Source of the DNA: Listeria cossartiae subsp. cossartiae
GTDB lineage: Bacteria > Bacillota > Bacilli > Lactobacillales > Listeriaceae
NCBI RefSeq assembly: GCF_014224155.1
Contig: NZ_JAASUI010000001.1
Span: 186,001 to 250,000, forward strand
Direction: 5' to 3'
Length of the DNA stretch: 64,000 nt
The translations under genes and the position numbers were made by a program. Under the pieces are notes generated by a model. It did not search any database, was not told where the DNA came from, and saw only the letters and a list, made by a program, of their open reading frames with translations. Shown here one piece after another: positions 34,035 through 41,615 of the stretch (positions are counted from its first letter, which is position 1; each line of letters opens with the position of its first letter).

Positions 34035-34424
34035 TTGCTTATGAAAAAAATAGATAATGAATTGTTTTTAAGAAAAAATCAATTAGAAGGAACGATGTAT
34101 GTAAAATTTAAATATAGTTCCGCCAAAAAAGGTTTTTGGGATGAAGATTCGTATTATGTTAATAGCGATATTTTTGAATATTTACTTGATGATTTTGAAA
34201 AGAGTAAAGAGGATTTCAGCATGTTTGGCGAGAATCATTTTAGTTTTGAGGAAGTAGATAATTTAATAAATAAGCTGAAAGAGCGAGATAAGGTAGCAAT
34301 TTCGGATAGTATGGCAGAAAAAGATGCGGGTATTCGGTCGTTGTCCATCTTGGTTCGCAGCATAGAATCATGGCTAGAAAGAGCAATCGAGCTAGGCGTT
34401 AGCGTAATTATATTGGGTGTCTAA
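34035..34424 (+). CDS. Family G protein copy 2
   Basis: 129 residues from TTG at 34035, which has the better spacing from GAGGCGGG; ATG at 34041 is the alternative. It is acidic, cytosolic, with MYVKFKYSSAKKGFWDEDSY, FGENHFSFEEVDNLINKL and a C-terminal helix ending VSVIILGV. It is close to copy 1 at 21893 over the N-terminal 75 residues, and different in the middle. A family M pair follows, as one follows the 24008 region. Function unknown; putative immunity protein. Confidence 0.62.
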   Translation: MLMKKIDNELFLRKNQLEGTMYVKFKYSSAKKGFWDEDSYYVNSDIFEYLLDDFEKSKEDFSMFGENHFSFEEVDNLINKLKERDKVAISDSMAEKDAGIRSLSILVRSIESWLERAIELGVSVIILGV

Positions 34425-34462
34425 CAACTTACTACAAACCTCAATGAGTTAGGAGAAAGACA

Positions 34463-34735
34463 ATGACGAATAAAGAACACAAATCTTGGAAATATTTCAA
34501 ATTAGGCGTAATTTTTTTGCTAATAGTTACAGTAATAGCATATTATTTGTTGGAATCATCATGGGCTAAATCCATTATAGAAGTTAGTGTGGGGTTAATT
34601 CTGCTTGCAAATATTTTTATGTTATCTGATTTAATTGGCAAAATGAAATTAAAGAAAAGAATCCAAGAGTCACTTGAAATCACCTGTATTATTATGTTTG
34701 TAAGTATTTTAATTAGTTCATTTTTTTTATATTGA
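34463..34735 (+). CDS. Small membrane protein, family M, first of a pair
   Basis: 90 residues, RBS TTAGGAGAAAG. Three helices, with HKSWKYFKLGVIFLLIVTV at the start and IMFVSILISSFFLY at the end. It is a clear duplicate of the 89-aa protein at 24008. The partner gene at 34755 is likewise a duplicate of that at 24298, so the pair moved as a unit. Role unknown; membrane immunity is the working idea. Confidence 0.66.
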   Translation: MTNKEHKSWKYFKLGVIFLLIVTVIAYYLLESSWAKSIIEVSVGLILLANIFMLSDLIGKMKLKKRIQESLEITCIIMFVSILISSFFLY

Positions 34736-34754
34736 AGTTGAGGAGAAATTAATT

Positions 34755-34934
34755 ATGCCTGATATATTAATCATACTGTTAATAGTAAATATACTAGTTT
34801 TAATCTATTTTCTATTTTTTTCAGATAATATCCCTAAAAAATACAAAAATACATATATAATAACCGTTTTTATAGTTGTGTTCATAACTTTTGGATTTTA
34901 TGAGTATTATACGATTAAGGAACTGTTTAATTAG
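34755..34934 (+). CDS. Small membrane protein, family M, second of a pair
   Basis: 59 residues from ATG at 34755 with TGAGGAGAAA before it. MPDILIILLIVNILVLIYF is the first helix and IITVFIVVFITFGFYEYY the second, joined by KKYKNTY. It is the twin of the 59-aa protein at 24298. Too short for routine calling, but conservation of both frame and length in two places is good evidence that it is real. Confidence 0.66.
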   Translation: MPDILIILLIVNILVLIYFLFFSDNIPKKYKNTYIITVFIVVFITFGFYEYYTIKELFN

Positions 34935-35070
34935 GTAATTTGGAATGCTTTTCTAGAAAAGTATTTTTAGCAAGATTAGTGAAAGACCAAATAACTATGG
35001 TTTAGAGAAGATTTGGTAGATATTGTTAATGATGCTGACTAGAAAAAACTGCAGAAAAGGGGATATTTAA

Positions 35071-36114
35071 TTGGAGAAGGTAGAGCTGAAAAAGAAACCG
35101 TATGCAAGCTTTAATGAACAATTTACTGGGATGTTTAGCCTGGAAAATTGGTTACCCCATAACGTATTTAATCGTAAATTCAACAATTTCTACGTATATG
35201 ATATGGATTATTTTGATGAAGAAATTGGTTGGAAATGGATTTTAGAAAATCTGGCTGATGGTAATGACCAGCATTTGTTTTTTACTACTGTTCCTGAAAA
35301 CAATATGGACTATACGGTAGCTGAAATCCCTATTTCGCTTGAGCCAAAGAAAATCATCGAACAGATTGATATACTGGAAAATGAATCTAAGGATGTGAAA
35401 AATACGTTCTTTTTAATGTTTGAGGAGGCGTGTTTATTTTCTAACGCAGGTAATTGGGGCTTATATTTTGTTAGAGAATTTAATTTCGTTATTTTAGCCA
35501 CGGAGGAAACATTTGTAAAATCTGACTCATTCCTAAATTTAGAAAGTATGACAGTTGAACAGTTTACCGAACATTTTCAAGATTGGTCAGCGTGGACTGA
35601 AAAAGGTAATCGAAAATATTTAAAAACGTTTAACAAAATATTTTTTTGTAAGCAAAAGGTTAGAAAAATGATCTATTTAAAAGGCATAACAACAGCGGAT
35701 GCATACGATAATCGAGAGGAATGTCTGGAAGAAATTCATGAAGATATTCAAAAAATAATGAAGAGGCTTATTCTTCATTATGATATCTATCAATTTCATT
35801 TGTCCCATAAATTCGATGATTCAGCTGATAAATCAGTCCGTGTAAAGGAAACTAGATTTAGAAAGACATATGCTAATTTTTATAAGGAAAAGGAAGAGCG
35901 ATTTGATGAGGGTTCTAACTATGATCAGTATCTTTTAGCAGAAAAAGATAGTGACTTTTCTAAGGATATAGATAAATTAAAACTTAGTGAAATGCCAACG
36001 AAAGACAATTTAAGAGCCGAATTGTTATCATTTTTTCCGTTAATTGTCATTTTATCAGATTCGAGTGAGTTAATAGCGTATTCGGCAGATATGTCTATAT
36101 TAGAGCTGGTGTAA
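35071..36114 (+). CDS. Fused family B2 - family C protein
   Basis: 347 residues from TTG at 35071 (AAAAGGGGA upstream). The first 185 residues follow family B2 (NVFNRKFNNFYVYDMDYFDE, EACLFSNAGNWGLYF, VILATEE). From residue 200 (ATG at 35668) the protein is a close copy of family C at 19038 (IYLKGITTADAYDN, EIHEDIQKIMKRLIL, SDSSELIAYS). Elsewhere both domains are separate genes. It is the second fusion in the island, after D-B1 at 25665. The internal ATG might also be used alone, though GGTTAGAAAA before it is a weak site. Confidence 0.65.
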   Translation: MEKVELKKKPYASFNEQFTGMFSLENWLPHNVFNRKFNNFYVYDMDYFDEEIGWKWILENLADGNDQHLFFTTVPENNMDYTVAEIPISLEPKKIIEQIDILENESKDVKNTFFLMFEEACLFSNAGNWGLYFVREFNFVILATEETFVKSDSFLNLESMTVEQFTEHFQDWSAWTEKGNRKYLKTFNKIFFCKQKVRKMIYLKGITTADAYDNREECLEEIHEDIQKIMKRLILHYDIYQFHLSHKFDDSADKSVRVKETRFRKTYANFYKEKEERFDEGSNYDQYLLAEKDSDFSKDIDKLKLSEMPTKDNLRAELLSFFPLIVILSDSSELIAYSADMSILELV

Positions 36115-36200
36115 TTAACTAGGGTAGATGACTTTTATTCTATATCAAAATCGTATTTATTCATAAGTTGTTTAACAAAAAAAGAGAGTTGAAGTGGGAA

Positions 36201-36557
36201 ATGGATTTTATTTTAAATATTTTAATTAACATTATAACTTTTATAGGCTTCTTAGTTGGTGGACTTACGATAAAAAAAGAGGAGCGTTTTCTCGGAAAAG
36301 TAATCGCAATCTTGTCAATAGTTGGATTGTCTACAGTTGGAACAGGTTTACTTATTTCTGGTGTAGAAGAAGTACACACATATATGTACATTGTATTGCT
36401 AATTGAAGTAGGGCTACTTTTAGCGAATATATTCATGAACTATGTAAGTAAGCGAGTAAAATCAGAAGTTTTAATAGGTATATGCGTATTAGTTCTAACG
36501 GTAGTTAATTTATTTACATATGTAACTTATGTGGTTTTGACTTTTGTTCATCCGTAA
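36201..36557 (+). CDS. Four-helix membrane protein, family H copy 4
   Basis: 118 residues from ATG at 36201; the longer frame from 36168 adds only a run-in without a ribosome site, and all four copies are 118 residues when started here. Closest to the copy at 19605 (LVGG, KKEER, GTGLLISGVEEVHTYMYIV). In both places the family H gene follows a family C domain by about 120 nt, so C and H were copied as a block. Confidence 0.64.
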   Translation: MDFILNILINIITFIGFLVGGLTIKKEERFLGKVIAILSIVGLSTVGTGLLISGVEEVHTYMYIVLLIEVGLLLANIFMNYVSKRVKSEVLIGICVLVLTVVNLFTYVTYVVLTFVHP

Positions 36558-36590
36558 GGGTTACCTAGAATAAAACATTGGAGATGAAAT

Positions 36591-37256
36591 ATGAAAAAAT
36601 TAAGCTATTTTTCTGTTGGATTTGATTATGATAAAGAAAAGAATCCAGTAATGTCATTTGATAGTCAAAGTTATTGTATTTCAGAAATGTATTCAGGTGC
36701 ATTTCAGCCAATGATGACAAAAGAGACTTCTTGTATTGATATAAATTGTATACCAATTGGGAAAAAGGTAGATAAATCACATCATCTCGATGATATCTAT
36801 AGAGTTTATTTTGAAAATACATTTTTTGATTTAAATCAGTTTAATGATGAGACTGATTCAAGCAAGAAAAAGATTATTTTAGAATTGCTTCAAATAGGAG
36901 CTGTGCAAGCATGTTGTGATTTGAGCCTAGATAAAACTAGATTTATAGAGGCATACGAAAAAGTAAAAGAATTAAACTATCAAAATAATTACTATTATAA
37001 AAAACCAAAATCCAGTCCGAATAGAAAGCAAAAAGCACAAATTTACATTGAACATGGATTGTATAAAGCAGACATACATATTGTCATTTTTAATAAAGAA
37101 GGAAAAATAATAAAAAAAGAATTAATAATCAGTGATTCACCTAACCCAGCAGTATTTTCCCAGTATCTAGGGAGAATTAAATGGTTAGATAATAACAACC
37201 TGATTTTGGAACACAAGCAAAGAAAAGGTTTAGTGTATAAGGTTGAAGTGAATTGA
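36591..37256 (+). CDS. Family K protein copy 2
   Basis: 221 residues, RBS TTGGAGATG. It shares the block YYYKKPKSSPNRKQKAQIYI and the end LGRIKWLDNNNLILEHKQRK with copy 1 at 32710, and both have an N-terminal half of mixed strands and helices. This copy keeps what seems the original C-terminus (GLVYKVEVN), unlike copy 1. Cytosolic. No outside family is recognised; putative immunity protein. Confidence 0.62.
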   Translation: MKKLSYFSVGFDYDKEKNPVMSFDSQSYCISEMYSGAFQPMMTKETSCIDINCIPIGKKVDKSHHLDDIYRVYFENTFFDLNQFNDETDSSKKKIILELLQIGAVQACCDLSLDKTRFIEAYEKVKELNYQNNYYYKKPKSSPNRKQKAQIYIEHGLYKADIHIVIFNKEGKIIKKELIISDSPNPAVFSQYLGRIKWLDNNNLILEHKQRKGLVYKVEVN

Positions 37257-37259
37257 AAA

Positions 37260-38072
37260 TTGGAGTTGAATACTTATTGGCTTTTTTTAACAAAAAAGGA
37301 AGTGAACAGCATTATTTTCTTAACTAAAGTATTAGGAAGTCTTTTATGCACTTTAATCGTATTTTCTAGCGTGCTATTGCTTCGAACGGAAAAACAACTA
37401 GCGGGTAAAGTGCCCAAGCTAGTTTCAACAGCTATATCGATATTATGCATTTTAGAGCTCTGTTATTCTGCTGTTTTTTCTTTTGGTTTCTTTATCCCGT
37501 GGGAAGTGCGCGACAATGCTACGATATATCAGATGATTATATTTGTAATAGTTACTAGTATTTTTCTATACATATTTAATAAAAGTGAGAAAAGTAACAT
37601 TATGATAATTTTGACGATTATTTGGTGCGCGTTGATGACTTTTTATATTGTCTTTTTGTTCAATCATTTTTTTCTATTAGTTCAAAGTACGGAGAAAGCA
37701 GCGTTTATGAATATAATGATAAGTCTACTTTGTGTTTTAGTAGCATTATTTTCGAGTTACACATTAATAGTTTATCGAGATTTTAATGACGATTTGAAGA
37801 CAAGGTGGAAGGAGAATTTTGTTTATGTGATTTGTGCAGGAATTATATTTTGTGGACTTTCTCTTTCATATGCTTTATTTGTAGTCTGGAATGAAGCATT
37901 CAGTAACAATTTATTATTAGCGCTAACCTTGCTGAGCTTAGTAGTTACCATAGCATTGTGGATTTTATGTTATCTGAAAAAAAGTTGCAAAATGATTGTT
38001 ATTTCGATGGTATGGGGTATATTATTGTGCTGCTATATCATTTATTTGTTCACGATAGCTTTTATATTATAA
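37260..38072 (+). CDS. Polytopic membrane protein of unknown function
   Basis: 270 residues with seven or so hydrophobic helices (for example VLGSLLCTLIVFSSVLLL, MNIMISLLCVLVALFSSY, LLLALTLLSLVVTIALWIL). The start at TTG 37260 is weakly supported, since no good ribosome site precedes it; a GTG at about 37303 after AAGGAA is an alternative. Single copy in the island. It lies between cytosolic immunity-like genes and could be an immunity protein against a membrane-acting tip; that is inference. Confidence 0.58.
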   Translation: MELNTYWLFLTKKEVNSIIFLTKVLGSLLCTLIVFSSVLLLRTEKQLAGKVPKLVSTAISILCILELCYSAVFSFGFFIPWEVRDNATIYQMIIFVIVTSIFLYIFNKSEKSNIMIILTIIWCALMTFYIVFLFNHFFLLVQSTEKAAFMNIMISLLCVLVALFSSYTLIVYRDFNDDLKTRWKENFVYVICAGIIFCGLSLSYALFVVWNEAFSNNLLLALTLLSLVVTIALWILCYLKKSCKMIVISMVWGILLCCYIIYLFTIAFIL

Positions 38073-38102
38073 AAATCAGCATACACAGAAAAGAGGGCGG
38101 TT

Positions 38103-38690
38103 ATGATAAACTTAGAATGGGAAGAGCTAGATCGGTTGGAGATTGAGGAAAAGGTTCAAGAGGTATTAGATTATAGCTATAATACCTGGATGTCTGATAA
38201 GAAGGATATTCGTTATTTTGTGCGGGCATTTTATATTAGATGGGATATGCTGGTTGATATGTATGAAGTGGAAGATGATGAGACGGAAGGCGATAAGTTA
38301 AAAAACATGTATGATTTTGGCATTAGCAAGCTGGGAAATATTACAGAGGTTGACTGGATAATGGGTTATTGCATGGAAATTAATCCAATCTTTTTTGAGG
38401 TAAATGATAATTATTTGGAGCTTGAAGCGAAAGGAAAGGAAATGCTTCGTAATGTAGCAATAAATAACCGGGATGATGTCTTTTTAACTTCTTTTGGTTT
38501 ACCTGAAAAAGAATCTTTGAAATGGAAAAGAGCAAACAGAGAGCAACTTATTCAGTACGGGGAAGATAATTTTAGCTATGACTCGGAGTTTTCGAGCTAT
38601 TTTAAACATATTATAAATTGTAGATTGGATGAAGAGTTGGAAAAAGAAAGCATTTTGAAAAAAATTGTGCGCAGATGGAAGCGACAGTGA
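38103..38690 (+). CDS. Family F protein copy 3
   Basis: 195 residues, RBS AGAGGGCGG. The start MINLEWEELDRLEI is nearly that of copy 1 at 22357, but the body is more diverged (FVRAFYIRWDM, DWIMGYCMEINPIFF). The full C-terminus is present (ESILKKIVRRW). A HEAT gene follows after 24 nt, so F and E genes are neighbours here as at 21-23 kb and 29-31 kb. Putative immunity protein. Confidence 0.66.
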   Translation: MINLEWEELDRLEIEEKVQEVLDYSYNTWMSDKKDIRYFVRAFYIRWDMLVDMYEVEDDETEGDKLKNMYDFGISKLGNITEVDWIMGYCMEINPIFFEVNDNYLELEAKGKEMLRNVAINNRDDVFLTSFGLPEKESLKWKRANREQLIQYGEDNFSYDSEFSSYFKHIINCRLDEELEKESILKKIVRRWKRQ

Positions 38691-38714
38691 GAATCCATTT
38701 GGAGGTGTGATTAT

Positions 38715-39413
38715 ATGCTTAAAGAAATGAAAAAAATTCTTGATGAAATTAAAACTATTACCCAGCAAAAACCGTTTGATTATGAAACGGCAGAGGGTTT
38801 GATAGCTGAGTTGAATCTTGAAGCGGCGCCACTAGAATTGGAGAAAATCTTACTAGCTAGTATAAATAATGACGATGAGAATGCTCGAATATTTGCCTAT
38901 GAGTATTTATATTATTTTGATAGCGAAGCGGTTTTTCAAGCAGCGCTGATAGGGACAACGGATGACAATGATTTAGTTCAAATATGTGCTATAGAAATCT
39001 TAGGAAACTTAGCTAAAATAGAAAGTCTTACTTATTTAGAGAAAGCTTTGAAAGAAAATGACCCGAGTGTACGGTGTTTTGCGGCTGAATCAATTGGCTT
39101 TGTGGGAACTGATGACGCGAAGATACTACTGGAAAAGCAGTTAGATAAAGAAACGGACTCTTTTGCAAAAGTGGGAATTTATTCTTCACTGTATTTTCTT
39201 GGCGAAGAAGCAATGCTTTCTAATATCATTGCTTTGCTAGACGATAGCTATCATTTGACGGTAATAAGGAGCTTGAGTGTTTTAGAGGATTGTATCGACC
39301 AAGCTAATAAAGAAATTATACTATTAAGTATTGAAAATCTTTTAAAGCGGGATATTCCAATTTCAGTCAAGGAAAAAGCAGAAATTGTTTTGGAGAAGAT
39401 TAAAAGAGAATAA
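38715..39413 (+). CDS. HEAT-repeat protein, family E copy 3
   Basis: 232 residues, RBS TTGGAGGTG. Helical repeats: ENARIFAYEYLYYFD, then DLVQICAIEILGNLAKIES, then PSVRCFAAESIGFVGTDDA, then LTVIRSLSVLEDCIDQ. It is the clearest HEAT pattern of the three copies. It probably binds a partner protein; in this setting that would be a toxin tip. Codon use is a little less AT-rich than in the middle of the island. Confidence 0.68.
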   Translation: MLKEMKKILDEIKTITQQKPFDYETAEGLIAELNLEAAPLELEKILLASINNDDENARIFAYEYLYYFDSEAVFQAALIGTTDDNDLVQICAIEILGNLAKIESLTYLEKALKENDPSVRCFAAESIGFVGTDDAKILLEKQLDKETDSFAKVGIYSSLYFLGEEAMLSNIIALLDDSYHLTVIRSLSVLEDCIDQANKEIILLSIENLLKRDIPISVKEKAEIVLEKIKRE

Positions 39414-39478
39414 AGCTGAGGGGAAGATAGATTTTATGCCTGATTTAACTTTAATCCCAAAAGGAGGTTATTCTTACC

Positions 39479-39652
39479 GTGATATTCTTGAAAATGATAA
39501 TCTCGCTTGAATTTTTAGCAATAAATACTTTATGCCTTATCATCTTTGATAAATATAAAGGGAAGAAAAATAAGTTACTCAAATGTATGCCTTACATATT
39601 TACGGTAGTAGGTGCCATCATTTTGTCTACATTTGTTTTCTTTACAGGATAA
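39479..39652 (+). CDS. Small membrane protein, family M, first of a pair
   Basis: 57 residues from GTG at 39479, with AAAGGAGG 12 nt upstream. Two helices (LEFLAINTLCLIIF and YIFTVVGAIILSTFVFF) around a basic loop KYKGKKNK. A short frame starting MPDLTLIPKGG overlaps it upstream at 39436 and may be a trace of another copy. The gene at 39668 follows after 15 nt. Confidence 0.55.
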   Translation: MIFLKMIISLEFLAINTLCLIIFDKYKGKKNKLLKCMPYIFTVVGAIILSTFVFFTG

Positions 39653-39667
39653 TTTAGGAGGAAGGCA

Positions 39668-39856
39668 ATGCTTACGTTTTTGTTGAGTGTAATAGCGGTT
39701 TACACACTTACGATAGTGATAATTTTTATTGTTTTATGCTCCAAACGGGTTACTTATAATAGCAAAAAGATTATATACTTCTTATGTATTTTATATTTTA
39801 TTTGCTTGATTCTTTTTGTAGCCGCATTGGTAAAAGATTTCTTGTTCGTGGCTTAA
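39668..39856 (+). CDS. Small membrane protein, family M, second of a pair
   Basis: 62 residues, RBS TTAGGAGGAAG, the strongest ribosome site of the small membrane genes. Two helices (FLLSVIAVYTLTIVIIFIVL and IIYFLCILYFICLILFVAAL) joined by a basic loop KRVTYNSKK. It matches the pair plan seen five more times in the island. No family is recognised. Confidence 0.6.
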   Translation: MLTFLLSVIAVYTLTIVIIFIVLCSKRVTYNSKKIIYFLCILYFICLILFVAALVKDFLFVA

Positions 39857-39883
39857 AATCAAATAAAAAAGAGGTTTATACAA

Positions 39884-40273
39884 ATGACATACGAAGAATT
39901 CACAGAATTAGCTCAAAGCTTTTTAAAGAAAGATGAGGAAGCCCAACCGTTAACGCACGGTGAAAAATTAATCGTCGCACAATATATTTATGAAGATTAC
40001 GTGCCGATGGATGGTTTTTTATTAACGTACTTTAATGTTAATGCAGAAATGTTGGATCTTTTAATAGAGGCATATACGAAACTGGGTGATAAAGCCAATC
40101 TAGAGTTAGTCCAAGCATTTGCTACATGGGCTAAAAAAATTAATCGTTTAGATGATTATTCTACGGTTATTTCTAAGTTAAGTGATGAAGATTGGGAGTT
40201 TTTAGATAATATTTCAGATAAATACCCATTAGGTGAAGAAGCTTCTTATTCCAATATTTTACTTGAAGAATAA
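39884..40273 (+). CDS. Acidic helical hypothetical protein, last gene of the island
   Basis: 129 residues, RBS AGAGG. Acidic and helical, with LTHGEKLIVAQYIYEDYVP, LDLLIEAYTKLGDKANLELV and LSDEDWEFLDNISDKYP. No signal or membrane segment. The acidic, compact form resembles DUF4375/DMP19-type immunity proteins, but I cannot confirm that. A terminator follows directly, marking the end of the AT-rich block. Confidence 0.6.
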   Translation: MTYEEFTELAQSFLKKDEEAQPLTHGEKLIVAQYIYEDYVPMDGFLLTYFNVNAEMLDLLIEAYTKLGDKANLELVQAFATWAKKINRLDDYSTVISKLSDEDWEFLDNISDKYPLGEEASYSNILLEE

Positions 40274-40279
40274 AATACC

Positions 40280-40308
40280 AAAAGAAGGCAAATCTTGTCT
40301 TCTTTTTT
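40280..40308 (+). terminator. Terminator at the end of the island
   Basis: AAAAGAAGGCA pairs with TGTCTTCTTTT (one G-U) around a short loop, followed by a run of T, just after the stop at 40273. Confidence 0.8.
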
Positions 40309-40529
40309 TATCTATTATCCGAACATGTCGATTTTGTGTATAGAGCAAATTTTGGTAATGACTGGAATGCCAATGTTTTATAAGAATAAAATCCAGTTTG
40401 TAAATTTTTTGGAAAATTAAATATAAATCCTTTCAAAAATCACGTTGATTTCGGGCTTTTTGTATGGTATTTTATAAAAGACTTAAAATGAAAGTTTCAC
40501 AATACATCTAGAGAAACGGAGGAAACATA
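40309..40529 (+). other. Intergenic stretch, possible gene-end remnant
   Basis: No intact gene. One frame reads EHVDFVYRANFGNDWNANVL to a stop near 40383 and could be the end of a lost protein. The rest is AT-rich with no clear promoter boxes. Confidence 0.25.
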
Positions 40530-40616
40530 ATGAAACAAAAAAGCGGTTGGAAATCTATTGCTGGTTTTGTAATTGGTCTTTTTATTGTAGGGATCATCAT
40601 GGCGCTATTTAAGTAA
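40530..40616 (+). CDS. 28-aa membrane peptide
   Basis: MKQKSGWKSIAGFVIGLFI, then VGIIMALFK. A basic N-terminus is followed by a single hydrophobic helix, from ATG at 40530 with ACGGAGGAAAC, an excellent ribosome site at the right distance. The next gene begins within 20-60 nt, so the two may form an operon. Such peptides can be regulatory membrane subunits or toxins. There is no antisense hairpin like that of the Fst locus at 5 kb, so I do not call it a toxin. Confidence 0.6.
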   Translation: MKQKSGWKSIAGFVIGLFIVGIIMALFK

Positions 40617-40676
40617 ATATTAGGGGGGAACATTATCAAAACTTACCAAGAACGACACCGGACTAATATAGGCGCA

Positions 40677-41564
40677 ATGATTTTAGCGCTTGTCATTTTA
40701 TTAATTGGAGTCATGTTGATATTTGTTACTTTTAAAGTAAATGCAATGCCTACAACACCTACAGACATGGGGAGTTATCTCGATGTAACAGACTCAGTAA
40801 AACAACTTATAGTAATGGGGATTGGCGTTTGTGCAGCACTATTTTTCATCGGAGGGATTTTACTTACAATCCGTGTGAAAAGTACCGTTTATGCTCGAGC
40901 TTTCCAATTACATGAAAATGGGATTGAATCCTTGTTTAAAGGGAAATCAGAAGGGGTTATTCCTTTCGAAAATATAGAAGAAATTCAAATGTTACGCGTT
41001 CCAGGGCTAAAGCTAGTGAACAATGTGCTTTACCGCGCGGAAAATACAAATAACTGGATTTATATCCCAGCAAGAGTGGGCGAATCCGGGGAACTTCTAG
41101 AAAATTTCCTGACAAAAGTCGCACCAAAACTAATTGCTACTAATGAGAAGGCGCTTAATGAAAAAAATCAGCTATCATTTAATTTCTTAGCTCCTAGTGA
41201 TTATAGAGCTTTTTACCAGAAATTAGATAAAAAGCTAACAAATAATCCATTAAATACACCAAAATCAGCGCAACTAGATCAATTAATAGTTGCTAATGAT
41301 AAAAAAATTCTCGTTACTCAAGAAGGTGTTTCCTTAGATGGAACGATGCTTAACTGGGAAGAGTTAATGGTAGAAATCCATTATGATAAACACGATACAA
41401 TCATTAAAAATGCGCAAAGAAATCACGAATTTGACTTCATTTGTGTACTTGCAACCGAGAAATTAGGCAAAGTTCAACTACCAGGTAACGCTATTTCTAA
41501 TCAACAAGTATTTTTAGATATTTTAAAGAAAAAAGCTGCCTCTTTTACTTCACTTCAAAATTAA
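40677..41564 (+). CDS. Membrane-anchored PH-like domain protein
   Basis: 295 residues from ATG 40677. Two N-terminal helices (LALVILLIGVMLIFVTF and LIVMGIGVCAALFFIGGILL), then a beta-rich cytosolic part (HENGIESLFKG, VIPFENIEEIQML, NNWIYIPARV) of the kind seen in bacterial PH-like membrane proteins. A strong GGGGGG lies before bases 40632-40637, where ATT or ATC in frame could be the true start; the ATG itself has only a poor site. Function unknown. Confidence 0.7.
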   Translation: MILALVILLIGVMLIFVTFKVNAMPTTPTDMGSYLDVTDSVKQLIVMGIGVCAALFFIGGILLTIRVKSTVYARAFQLHENGIESLFKGKSEGVIPFENIEEIQMLRVPGLKLVNNVLYRAENTNNWIYIPARVGESGELLENFLTKVAPKLIATNEKALNEKNQLSFNFLAPSDYRAFYQKLDKKLTNNPLNTPKSAQLDQLIVANDKKILVTQEGVSLDGTMLNWEELMVEIHYDKHDTIIKNAQRNHEFDFICVLATEKLGKVQLPGNAISNQQVFLDILKKKAASFTSLQN

Positions 41565-41566
41565 TT

Positions 41567-41615
41567 TATAAAAAGGACCTAATCCAATTTCAATGGATTA
41601 GGTCCTTTTTTTATA
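41567..41615. terminator. Bidirectional terminator between the PH-like gene and the Rrf2 gene
   Basis: AAAAGGACCTAATCCA and TGGATTAGGTCCTTTT form a perfect stem with a 7-nt loop, with A and T runs on both sides. It serves converging genes. Confidence 0.92.

Noticed and set aside
40530-40616. Second type I toxin at the 28-aa peptide
   Set aside because: There is no opposing promoter, no shared terminator and no repeat like those at the 5-kb locus; the peptide lacks the IAPIFVG motif.
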